NCBI GenBank assembly: GCA_025093555.1
Contig: JAIWNF010000023.1
Span: 682,001 to 746,000 of the forward strand
From: Circinella umbellata
Lineage: Eukaryota > Mucoromycota > Mucoromycetes > Mucorales > Lichtheimiaceae
DNA: 64,000 bases
Reading direction: 5' to 3'
In this document: positions 50,325-62,777 of the stretch, piece by piece
Numbering within the stretch: position 1 is the first letter of the stretch
Layout: each line of letters opens with the position of its first letter
Made by a program: the position numbers and the translations under genes
Notes under the pieces: model-generated
Told to the model about the DNA's origin: nothing
What the model saw: the letters and a program-made list of their open reading frames with translations, nothing else
The model's database searches: none

Positions 50325-53300
50325 TTAAGATGTGTCACCATCATCATCATCGTGCTGTACAGAGCTCGAAGATTCGTAAGGTCGTAAGGAACACATCATA
50401 GCTGTACGAGCAGGTAATGATGTGTCCGGGTTACAATATTCATTAGAAGGTATACCAAGCCGCTCAAATTCTTCTTTGGCTTGATTCGTCCAATCAACGC
50501 GTTCTTCTTCAGTAAAGGCATATTTACCTAAAACTGCACAATAGAACGCTTGGAGAAACTTAACTTCATGCAAGCATTGCGTTCTATCGAAACCATGACT
50601 CAATATCTATAGAAATATAAATATTACTTAAAATAAAAACGACACGGTTTTGTTTTTACGTATGTTACATGCAATTAATAAATGTTTATTCAAAATTACC
50701 ATATATCCTTCGACAGTTCGATCGGTGCTGATATATGGAAGTGCTCGAGCAAGAAAAAGACATGGTTGAATGAATTCCCAAAATTTAACCTTGTGGAAAG
50801 CTTCATTTATTTTAACCACGCACTCTAAGAACATATCGTATTCTCCACTCACAGCTAGATAATAATCGGTACCACCGTTCTCTGCCAGATAAAGAAACCC
50901 CATCGTACCAAATATTAATCCATATACTGGTAAAATATTTGCTGTATATTAAAAAATATAAGGGTTAATATACTGAATGATTTGTTTCTATTGTGTGTAC
51001 AAAAAAACAATTACATATCAAAGAACAAGGGTTTGATTGTTAATTGATAACTTATGCTTTTATGATGAAGTTACCTGTAACTGTCATGGTAGGAAGATAT
51101 TTGAGAAAAGATGTTATGTGTTTTAAAGTTTGACGACGTTTCTCGGAACGAGCATAATAGTAAAGTAAAGTACCATGAATTGCCACACGAAGATAATCCA
51201 TTACATTCGTCAACTGAGCTTCCAATAATAGTACGAAGGGATCGGCTTCACGCAAACGGCACATGACAAGGGAATGTGCAACATGGTAAAGTGCCAACCA
51301 AATCTCAGCTTGATGGTCACCATTACTATGAACCGTGTCTGTCATTTGCTTTAACAATGCTAAGTCACCTGGCGAAGAATCCAACTGTCCTTCAAATATA
51401 CGCATTGTAACAATGACTCGTATTGCACGGTAAAACTCCTGACAGTCGGTTACGACACCGAGCGTTTGAGTTGACTTAATGGCTTGGTAAAATATTTCAC
51501 GCGCCTTTCGAAACCTGCCAGAGGAGAAACATAGAATAGCACATGCATTCAATGTACCTGGATCGGCATTATCGTTCATATGTGTCAGTGCGCGTGATAT
51601 GTAATAAACACCTGTAGATTTATTGCCATTAATCCAATTCACTAGGGCTGCGCGTCCCAAAAGATATGTATATCGTACCCCTCGGTCTTCGATACGCTCA
51701 CATTCATTTAGACCAGCAAGGCAAGCAAAAACAAACTTGTCACCTATTCCACGAAGATAGTAAATATGACATAATTGGATCATGATTTCGATGATACGAC
51801 GACCTAATTCCTTTTTCACCGTGGAATTTGGTATACACTTAACATAATGAGCAATATGTCGATGTCGCCACTGTGAAAATTGAACCATCCAAAATCGCCA
51901 GTGAAATTGGAAGTTGTTAGATGGCCAGGAAAATCCAAGACATTGAAGTGATTCCAACAGATATTTTTCCCCATCATCGAATTCGCTTCGCATGGTCAAA
52001 CAAATACCTAACTTTCGATAAATGTCGCTTCGATGCACCAGTCCATATTGACCAACCAATTCTTCATTATTCTCCAAAATGTTAGCAATTTGTTTAAGGT
52101 TTCTGGCGGCTTCGGGTAAGAGAAAAGATCGCATGTCCAAACGTGCCAATGCTTCAAGATAATACAGTTGTTTCCCCAGTCGGTCTGTTTGTAAATAATG
52201 GCGTGTCACTTTTCCGAGTAGTTGAACATAATTTTCGTGGTTGAGTTGACTTTCATAGTATTGTGCAAGTCGCTGATGTAGATCATTACGTATTTCAAAG
52301 GAAACGATATCGTATATACAATCTGGAATGGAAACATGTGAGAAGGAATATAAATCATTAGTGTTTTCAAGTGAATTGCCTTGATATCCTGGCCTTAAAA
52401 AGTGATATATGTCGCGCTTATGGATCTCGTTTCGAATCTGTTCCAAATCGTGGCCGCGGAATATTTCATTTTCTGAATCAACAGCAAGGACTTCATATAC
52501 ACTGAAAAATTGATCTAAGCAACTTGCAACCTATATTAATAATTAGCAATACTAAATAAGTTAATTGTTTTTTTATAAAAGTGGTACAGTATCGGTTAAA
52601 TTACTAACAATAAATAAATAACTTACGGTTAGAAAAGTTTGAAAGCTGGCATCTAGCCGGTCATATTGTATTTTGATGATTCGTTTGAAGTTAAAGTCGC
52701 CAATAAGATCTTCCAAGTCGAGTTTGTTACAACTTGGAACTAGTTTACCCATTGATACCGTAACGTGATTAAAATCTTTAAGTAAAAGGGCGACATTTCT
52801 TTTTTTTTTTGTTTCGTTTGATGGAGTATTAATGTTATACAACAAAGATTTAAGTTAGTTTGAAATACGGAAACATTTACCAACTGCTTTAAAATATCAT
52901 CATTGAGACTTTTTTTTTAACATACTTGACATAGAGTGGATTACCATTCGTGCGTTCCTATTGTTTAGCAAATAATTATATTTATACAATGAGTTAGGTT
53001 ATAATAATTCTGATATATAATTATTATCTTTTTTTTATGCTACATTGAAATAGTGCTACCTGAATTGGTCCAACAATTGAACGACTCACTTCTGTTACAC
53101 CTTTTGGAAAAGCATGTAACACCACCTCGCCAATTTCATCTGCATTGAGACCATTCAAAACAATACGCTCAAAAGAACCTGTTTTACACATTTCATCGAT
53201 AAAAGCATTCTGAGTTCTTTGTCGTGGTCGTGTTGCAATAATCAATAGCACCTTACTACAGACTAGATGAATTTGTTTCAGGCATTCAATTGATGCGCTG

Positions 53301-56300
53301 TCTACCCCTATATATATTAAATAATAATATTAAGTACAATCACATTTATACAGAAAGAATTCTATGAAGAATTATTCCAATTTTACCTGAACATACATTG
53401 AATATCATCACAAAACAATACCAGACTCATATAATCTGACACATATTCTATCATACGTAACACAAGATTCTGTAAAATCCTGTCTCGACTTCGTTCGTCC
53501 AAACGTTTGGTATATTGATTTTCATCAACATTACTCATTGATGGAAAAATGATTCTGAATAAAGGCAAATAATTTTCGTCCTCGCCAAATTTGTCAAGAC
53601 AATAAAGAATGTTTGATGCTATATCTTTTTCTGTCAATTCATTTCTAAGGCAAAACGCTCCAACAGGAACTGTTTGCTTCTGAAATCTGGATCGAGAAGA
53701 ACGTTCGCCGCTACTTACTGTCGACACTTCATGATTCTTGTCTGCTGAAGAGGCATGTCCTGAATTAGAAACAGAAGAAGAATTTGGCTCTTCTGAATGT
53801 ATATTCGGGTTTATTTCAGGAATTTCTGATGTAACAATCAGTTCAATTAATGACGCGAACATACTTCTAAGCAAGAAGAACTTGGTTCTTTTTTCGACTT
53901 TGTTTTTTTTTTAAGTAAAGTAAAATATAGATATATGAATTTGATGAATACTGCTGCATTTCTTTATTCATAGATACCATCAACTCTCTCTCTCTCTCTC
54001 TCTTTTATTTTGCCTCACTTACCTTCAGTGCAAGATGACCAACTGTCCAAAATAAAAATAAAAAGGATACATAGAGTTACTGATCTATAATGAATAAAAC
54101 ACTAAAAAATTTTCATGTACTTTTTTTATACTTACCATACTGTCAAATCATCACTCATAATTGACTCTTGAAGATTATGACAAAAATAAGTTTTTCCTAC
54201 ACCTGAGGGACCAGAAATAATCATCAAATGATGATTCTGCATCTCACACCAATCATTTACAAATGTCGTTCCTCGTTCCATTTGTATCTTATATCCAACA
54301 AAATCATCGTTAGTAGGACGAATAGGGAATCGTTTTCGTTTACCAGCCCATAGTCCGAATTTTTGAATACCATAGATTTTGATAGGGTGAATTTTACCCT
54401 TGACATAATTTTCACCAAGGTCGTCAAAATCACATAAGCCGCCAATTTGCTGTCGAGTTCCTTCATCACATATTACGTTTTTTTTGCTGAAAGGAAATTT
54501 GAGCATGCGTACAGCAAGGATAATGACATCACCAGCAATACCTGGATCACGTCGAAACGGGTTTCCTTGAGGTACAACAGCATTGAAAATGACACCTGTG
54601 GCTAATGATATAGCAAAATCTGCTAAATTAGATTTTCGTAATTGCTCCCGGATATCAATAGCTGCTTTGGCGGCAAAAACTGCTTCTCGTTCATGCGAAA
54701 ATGGAGGAAGGCCAAAAACGCATAGTAAGGTCGCACCTGATAACAAATCAAATATTATAAACGAAGCGAAAAATAGTTGGTAAACGATCTATTTCTCTTC
54801 TTTTTTTTTCATCTCCCTACCTTTATCATCAATAGCAAATTGTTGTAAAACACCTTCATATTTCACCGTGGCTTTGATCACTGCTAACATTGCATCTTGA
54901 CAAGCTTGAAGTCCTTCATCTGTCACTACATTCACAGCTCCAAGGCTAACAAACATCACAGTGGAATCTCTAAACTGAGCTTGGAAATTACCATCCACAG
55001 TCCTGGATAATCGATATACAGCGCTACGATTGACATATCTATAATAATATGGATTGGATTCTCCAGAAAGTTGCATGTAGGACTTGTTTCTTATGCGGGG
55101 GATAAGTGGCTCAATATTAAGTTTCGAGGCTTGTCGTTTTAAACCTGGTTTATCTTGCAGATACATTGCATTTGGGGATTCGCGACGATGATGAGCACCT
55201 CCGTGTCGCCAAGATGATGATGTTGTAGATACTCTGTTATGTTGTGGTCCTCCTCCATGATCTCGATCTCTTACAACATAAAATCCATCACGATGCTCAT
55301 ATGATAAGTAATCCATAGATAAAGATCGAATACGATCATAAGCTTCCTGTGTAAGGCTCATTTCACCTGCCTTAGCAACGGACAATGCTTCATCCAAAGA
55401 AGTCACAGCAGGACCACCAATAGCATATTCTAGTCTTCCATTATATTGGAGATATATGTCACTCCCATTGGACACATTAGGATTTTGTTTTATCAACATT
55501 GAATGTCGATAAGCCTTGGACCAATTTACTTCTGCGTATTCTGGATCAATTTCTCCAATAATAATGTTGGTCACTTCGCCACAACTCAATGCAATATGTA
55601 ATTCTAAATCAACAGTGCGAAGATCTCTTGTTAATACACTTGTTTCGCTTCCACGTCGCTGCCTTTGTTTGTGACGTTTAAACAAACTTGTTAAACTCCA
55701 GCGAGAAAATGACCAGGATAAAGCTTCGTTTTCTTCAAGTCGTTGTGAAAAACGTCGTCTAATACTATTATTACTTTTTTTTCGTCTCGTTGCTCTACGT
55801 ATCAGGCGATTGAAAATATTTTTTCTCTTTCTACCATTTTTTAAATCAATTCCTGGTGGTTGCCTTTGCTCTCTAGAAGAGGAAGATGATGATGGATGTT
55901 GCTGTGATTGTTTCTCGTACTCATTTCTGACTTCAAAAAGACTGTAACGAGGTCCACCATCGGGGGTTTCATCCCTTGATCCACGACGGATCTCTCCATC
56001 AGCGCTACGATGTTTAGATCGTTCTTCGGCAGTTAGATATACTTGATAATGTGAGAGCCGTGCTAGTAGTTGTGAGCCACATTCAACAGCTCGACGCATC
56101 AATGTATTCTTTTTACGTGCGGATACCTCTATTTTTTCAGATTGTAAAAGAGGGTCAAGATCAGGTGATTGATTCAGACCTGACAAATTGGGCTGGAAAC
56201 AAACAAGAACTGCATCGCCTAGAAACTAATATATAGACGTATACAAAAAAAAAAAAAGATCGTCATGGAAACCCAAATTTTTGTTGTCATTTCCTTTTAG

Positions 56301-56893
56301 TGTTTCAACTTATTTTTTTTTGTTTTGTTTTTTTGTACCTTGACAACATCACCACCGTAAAATTCGATAATTCGAATGCACTATCAAAATCTATCTTAGT
56401 AAATGTATATATATATATATATATATACGATCATCATCTTCTTTTTATGCTTTACCTCTCCCATATATGCCCCAACTTCCAGTGCAATGGCTTCAGCACC
56501 TGAGTCCCCTTTTTCTGTAGCAAGCGTCATCAACTAAAATATTACATACGTCTTTCGGTGTCTATATACTCATACACGCATTTAAATAAACTAGAACACG
56601 TACAGTACTAAATCCTATATGATTTTTATTTTATTTTTGAAAGCGCAAGTCAACAATTTAGGTTCCTATTTTTACAGGTCCCCCTATTTAATACATGTTA
56701 ATTTATATTACCAGCAATGTCCACCATGAGAACAACACCAAATTGAGTTTGCCTATATGGAATGGGTACATTGTCTTCGTTTGCATGAAGGATTCGAATG
56801 TACTATATTAGTAATACTGTTAATGAAAACTACATATTTTAACTTTTTTTTAATCAACCGGACCTTAGGAATGTAGGGTGCAATATTGGACAT
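50325..56893 (-). CDS. Soluble adenylate cyclase-like protein: tandem class III cyclase, AAA ATPase, TPR (15 exons)
   Basis: Fifteen exons join in frame to 1736 aa: 56893..56864, 56802..56712, 56614..56604, 56533..56456, 56380..56339, 56225..54821, 54736..54136, 54042..54023, 53897..53397, 53307..53060, 52957..52926, 52798..52627, 52530..51075, 50941..50700, 50606..50325. The first cyclase domain has VVLMVDIAGFSTL (Asp38) and GGDVVKFLGDAVLV (Lys84, Asp88), the metal and substrate residues of active C1 domains. A long basic insert splits it. The second domain keeps FAIDDKGATLLCVFGLPP. A Walker A, GPSGVGKT, lies near residue 728, and a Walker-B-like LVLFCDDIQW near 840. A long helical TPR-like region follows. 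The order equals animal ADCY10, which makes cAMP in response to bicarbonate. Activity here is inferred. Confidence 0.88.
56604..56614 (-). other. 11-nt microexon in the cyclase gene
   Basis: The minus strand reads ATATAG|GATTTAGTACT|GTACGT. The 11 bases finish Gly41 and add Phe-Ser-Thr, completing the DIAGF motif of the first cyclase domain and restoring frame to the next exon. No other placement gives this motif. Confidence 0.75.
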
Positions 56894-59800
56894 TAAAGAA
56901 ATTGCTTCACCACTTCAATTATTTCTAACTTTTTGATCCTTTTACAATTAAGGAAAAATAGAAAAAGAAAGAAAGAAAGAATAAAATATCATTTTAACAA
57001 ACGGAATAATTTGTAACCACACACACACACACACATATCCATATACTATTCACACATACTCTCTCCCTCCTCTTACTTCTCTCCACCAGCTTGGAATGTT
57101 TCCGAATAATTTCATCGGATAATTTTTCTCTTCCATATCAATCAGTCAAGTTCAAATTAAAAAATGTTTTTAAGAAAAAAATTACAAGGAACATTTTTGT
57201 ATAAATCCTCATGAGTAATGAAAGATATTATGATTAAATGTACAGGCGATTTGATAATCTCCCATTTCTTGAAGTTCTATTGATATATATATATATATAT
57301 ATGTTACACTTTGCTTGTTGCCACCCAAATGAGGATATGTCCCATCCTGTCAGTGAACTGTCATTATATATATTATACTAGCTTATATTAAAAATCTCAG
57401 GTCGTCGTAATGTAACATGCTGCGATTCCATCTTTTTTTTTTTTTTTTTTGCTAATTTAAATAGCTTGTGTGATATATGATACAGACTGAACAGACACAT
57501 GGAAAAGCAAGCGGTGATAAAGAGGCTCAACATATAAACAGCGAATATGTTTTTCCTTACCCTTATCGTAATCTTTTTATCAGTTTTACGTACTGCATTT
57601 TTACATTCATTCTTATTTGTGAATTTTACTTCCCCTCTCTACATTCTCTTACTAAACGACTGTTAGTTTTATTCACTGTTATATTTGTTTTGCCTTTAAA
57701 TTTCAAATTGATTAGGGGCTGCAGAAAAGTAACCAGGTGCACCTATAGGGGGGAAAATCGATTCTAATCTTTAATATTTTGATAAAAAGAATATAAGTTT
57801 CAGCCTAGGCTAATTATCATATTAGCTTAGCATATTCCATTTTTTTGAGTCCATATTGATACGTAAACAACAGCATATAAACTGCTCATAATTCTCTGAT
57901 ATTTGATAATTATATACTTTTTATGCTTATTTTAGTGGAAGATCAAGAAAGTAAACTTATGAACTACAAATATATGAATTTATTACTGGAAAAAAGAATA
58001 GTAATACTTCTATATAATGACAACAAAAAAAATATTAAATGTAGATAGATACTTCTAATCAGCAAGTGTTCTTTTAAAAGTCTCTTACAAGCAAAAACAG
58101 ACTCTACTAAATAAAAGAAAACGGGTAATACATTTATCTTATTGTAACATGAGAGAAGAGAGCAAAAAAAAAAAGAAAAAAGATTACTACGTATGTACGC
58201 GTTCAATGAAGAAAAGATAGTTGATCACTTCTAAATGAGGAATACCAATGTAGTACTTTATAATTGATGCAGACTTATAAAAGAAAATCAATATAATAGT
58301 TCCCATTTTGTTGTTGGTCATAGATGAAATAGTAAAAAAATGTTACCACGAGCTCGTTTTATTTATTTATTAGTGTTGTTGGTGCCAACAGGACACGCAA
58401 ACATTATTTTTTCAATTACAGGATACTCACTAAACCAGGAAAAGAGCAGATCAACAACAATATATACCAAGTAAAAAGTTATATAGCTGACATCAGCAGA
58501 AACAGATATTTTACACATTCGTCATATTTGTTACTAAAACATTAGTAATGTCTTCACTCGTTTTTAAGTATACATAAAGATACCAATATATAATTCACTT
58601 ATAGCTTCCTCTCTGTATCTAAAGATAATTATACTTTTCTTCTTGAACACATAAATAATAGAGGGTGGTTGATACTAAACTATATTATATACATTAAGTA
58701 TATCAACAACCAAAATCGATATACACTATCGATGAACTGAAATGATATTATCTCATCTACTAATAGTAGTAAATCACGACGATCTTTCTTACATAAAAGT
58801 CCACTAAATAAAACTCAAATATAAATATCCTTATTAACACCGAAAAGAGATATTTTTCTCTCGGTGATTCATCAGAATATAGTAATTTCTTTTACTTCTT
58901 CTCTGTTTGACCCCCCCCCAAAAAAAAAGAACTGATTATAACTTTATAACCACGAGAAACTAACAGACTAATGCGCTTTAATTTGTTGATTCCCGACGTT
59001 ATTTTTTTTAATTGAGCTCGTGCGCCAGAATTTTTTTCAAAAAGCTCCGTCCAATGTCAGATAAGTTAAATTTGGGTAACACAAAGAAAATCTAAAAAAC
59101 CTGTTATGTAGAGCTTTTCCTGATACATGGCTATCCACATTACAATGGATCGAAGCATTTCCGGAAAAGAAAATGCGGCGCATATACATATACAGATACC
59201 TACCCACCCAAGGCTTTATGTAGTATATATATATATATTACTGTAATAAGTTATTTATTTTCTTTGTAAAGAATAATATAGTAATAACATCAAAGATTGA
59301 AATAGAGAACAAAAATGGTTTCAACTACTAAAATATGAAATCAATAGACTACCGAATTTCTGTTTTTTTTTACTTATTTATAATATAGTATAATAGCAAG
59401 TGCGCGGAAGTTTCGGCCATCTTCCTCAATGCTTATTTTTAAGAGGATAAATTATTATTATTTTTGATAAATCATAAAAGAATTGGAGGAAATAAGGAGG
59501 GGTGGCTGTTAGGTTGAAAGAAGTTTTGCCGCATTGTAGCACTTACCAATGATAAAAATGATAATATGATGCTTTATTTTTTTTAGTGTAATATATACCT
59601 TGGGAGTATTCCATCTTTATTTGATGAATAAACTTATTTAAGCGATGCCAACAATTTTTATTACCATTCGTATTACCTTGGAACCTATTTTTAATGTTAT
59701 ATAACAGGCTTTTTCACACACTTGTTCTTTTACCTTCTTTTTTTTTTCTTTATAATGTAAATTAGAATAGTGACACAAGCGCACCATGGAGTAACTCATT

Positions 59801-60837
59801 TGTCTATTGTCATCATCATTATCTTATTGACTAATATTATTTATAGCTTTTAACTCTCAAAGTTCTTTTTCCTTTTCTTAAAAAAAAATTGTCGATCACT
59901 TCGCACAAAAAAAAAATCCTAATTCTTGAAATATTCTAAAAGATTTTTTTTTCTTTAAGTTTTTCCGCCTCATCACTCATTTAAAACTTTTTTTTTCATT
60001 CTCATATACATATCAACTTTAATAACGGACTTTATACAAGAAAAAAATCCCAAACATAGTAAAGATGAGTATTAATAGAATATTCGATTCATAATTAAAA
60101 AAAAATTGGCAAAATCAATCAATAAATACATTACACAAGAAAAAATGATGCATTTCTTTATATTATAAAGGAAAATGGTATACAAAAAATGATTGATCAA
60201 ATTATTATTATTATTATTTCTGGGATAAAGGGTTTTTGATTTTGAGGAAAGATTAAAGAATAGAGGTTGATTGTTATGAAAAAGAAAAGTGGTAACTATG
60301 AACAAAAAAAAAAATAATAATAAAAATAATCACAGTCAAAAAAAAAAAATACAAAACTGGGTAGGTTTGTTGTGGTAAAAGAAATTACTACACTTTCCTA
60401 TCCATCAAAAATAAAAAAAAGGGGGGAGGGGTGGAGGAGCGCGGTAGAAGAAAAAGAAGAAGGGAAATTAGCAAAGAAAATTATTATCGGGTAAAGGAAT
60501 GGAATTGAATTTGGGGGGGGGAGAATTATTATTTTTTTTGTTTGTTTTGATAGTCGTTAATAATAGTTACTGTTGAATGTGAGAGGCAAGGAAATATGAA
60601 TAAAAAAAGAACAAGAAAAAAATACAAAAAAAGGGTAGAAGAATTAAAGAGAAAAATGATGTTACTACTAAATAAAAAGGGTACAAAAAGAGAGATATGT
60701 GTTTGTATTGGAAACATGAAAAAAAAAAGTCGTTGAGACCAGCCTAACAGCTTTGATAACTTCAACTGAAACCAATTGATAACAGGGTAAAAGAAGGAAA
60801 AAAAAAAGAACAGAATTACATGTGTGCTTCTTATTGT
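56894..60837. other. 3.9-kb gene-free region
   Basis: No gene is recognised between the cyclase start and the APSES gene stop. It holds short CA and TA repeats (57020-57035, 57285-57302), C-runs near 58912 and poly-purine stretches at 60415-60520. A 96-codon ORF at 57477-57767 is discussed under rejected items. Confidence 0.5.
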
Positions 60838-62777
60838 TTACCAAGGTTGTTGTTGTTGTTGTTGTTGTTGATATTGTTGTTGATTATGAGAATGATGTGG
60901 TAATGGATTTGAATACCATTTCGTATCTTGAAGCTGTTGCTGTCGTTGATCATGGTAAGGCGAAATAAACATGTTTACTGGTCGACCAAATTCATCAACC
61001 ATTTGATTACTACTATTATCATTTAAAATATGGCTTGCATTGGATGAGGGTTCCATAAAAGAAAGCGCTGTTGTGCTTGTATTAGGTGTTGTTGAATTAT
61101 CATAAGGATGGACTAAATGTAATTGGTTATGATATTGTTGTGATCCAGGAGTTGTTGGTGCCGAATCCGATGTAGCAGTAATACCGGATAACATGGATGA
61201 AGAACCACCGGCTCGACTTGCATAGTCAATTAAACTTGTGCCACTGATATTTTCCATTTCAAACGGAAAATTAGTAGTAGGGAATTGAGGTTGTGGGCTT
61301 CGTTGTTGTTGCTGTTGCTGATCTTGTTGTTGCGATCGATCTTGATCCATATAAGAGAGATCTTGTGCAGAATAATTGTATATGGAAGAAACGGGAGTAA
61401 TTGGTTGAGGAGGTGCAGGTGAAACAAGTGTTGATGGTGCCATGGAAGGAATGGACGGCGCACGCGCCACTGTATCGGTTTCCATTACTATGATAATAAA
61501 TAGTTCATTGATTAGTATGAAAAACAATAACTGATTGGACTAATTTCTATTAGAGATAAAAGTTTAATTTACCATTTGCAGGGTGAGGATGATGATGATG
61601 ATGATGTTGTTGACGTAAATAAGGAGGTGGAGGTGGAGGTGGACCAAATTGCGCATGTGGATAATAATAACCAGGTGGCATAGATAACATAGGTGGAGGA
61701 GGTGGAGGAGCCGCATAGAAAAAGATAGCAGGATCGTCTGCGAATAATGGATGTAATAGATCTGCAATATTATATTGGGCAGCTAGTGCTTTCGCACGAG
61801 AAATTGTTATCCTATAATAAAAAAAAAACCACCAATAATAAAGTTAATAAAAGGCGAATCAAATCTAGAAAAAAAGAGTGGCACAAGCCTAAAAAGAAAG
61901 TAAAAAGGGAGAGAAAGGAGTTGTTTATAATCAAGGGGGGATTAGAAAGAACGGCGTAAAAGAACCACTCACCAAACACCTTTCAAGTGCATAGCACCCA
62001 CTTTTACAACGACTCGACCTCGTTCATTCTTAAGAATACCATCACGTTTGCCACGGGACATACCCACAACATTTAAAAGTTTGGTACCATTTACCATATC
62101 ATTATCTAGATTTTTTTGGAGGGAGGGAGGAGAGAAGGGAAATAGTAGAGTTAATGACTTTAGTTTCTATTATCAAAAAAAAAGAGTGATTGAAGTTTTC
62201 CTGATTAAAGTTTTTTTTTACCTTGACGTCTTGCTACACAAACACCTTTTGCATCAACTTGATAACAGATGGTTCCTTCATCTTCCCAAAATGACGTTGT
62301 CAGTTTGGTTTGCTGTTGAGGTTGTTCTTGTTGAGATTGATGTTGCTGCTGAGTTGAAAGAGGAGCTGCTCCTGCTGGTGCTGATACTGGCTGATGATGG
62401 TGTTGAGTTGCCATGAGCGGTGTTTGTACGGGCATTACAGGAAATGAATGGGGGCGGGGAGTAACCATGGAATTATCATAGTGCGGCTGTTGCTGTTGTT
62501 GCGGCGCAACCACTTGTTTCTCCAATTGAACAGAACTTCGCATGCGATGCTGCTGTGGATGTTGTGAATGATAATGGTTTTGAGAAGAATTAGGTGCTTG
62601 TTGTTGTTGCTGATAATGCTGATGCTGATGCTGATGATGGTGTTGTTGTTGTTGTTGTTGTTGCTGAGGTAGGTTCCAAGTCATGACCGGGATCTGACTA
62701 CCTGCAGTAGAAGTTGGTCGAGAATACATATTTGTTGATGATGGGCCGTAGGGCGATTCGTTGGTATAGGTATACAT
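60838..62777 (-). CDS. APSES-type transcription factor (StuA/Sok2-like)
   Basis: Four exons (62777..62222, 62105..61973, 61811..61573, 61487..60838) encode 525 aa. The APSES DNA-binding domain spans about residues 158-260: [65 protein letters not shown] and [20 protein letters not shown]. The domain is interrupted by two introns. The N-terminal 155 residues are Gln/His/Pro-rich. After the domain there is a Pro-rich stretch with a His run, then a Gln/Ser/Asn-rich tail. StuA, Asm1, Sok2 and Phd1 orthologues regulate development, sporulation and hyphal growth, often downstream of cAMP/PKA. There are no ankyrin repeats, which argues against the MBF/SBF subgroup. Identification of the domain is firm. 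Confidence 0.95.

Noticed and set aside
52799..52925. Frameshift or 17-nt intron after NPLYVK in the cyclase gene
   Set aside because: A normal 127-nt intron (GTATGT donor, CTAAC branch, poly-A then AG) joins NPLYVK to NVALLLKDF in frame, so no break is needed.
57477..57767. 96-codon ORF with hydrophobic stretches downstream of a poly-T tract
   Set aside because: Hydrophobicity follows from AT-rich codons (Phe, Ile, Leu). No homologous motif and no splice partners were found, so it is not annotated as a gene.
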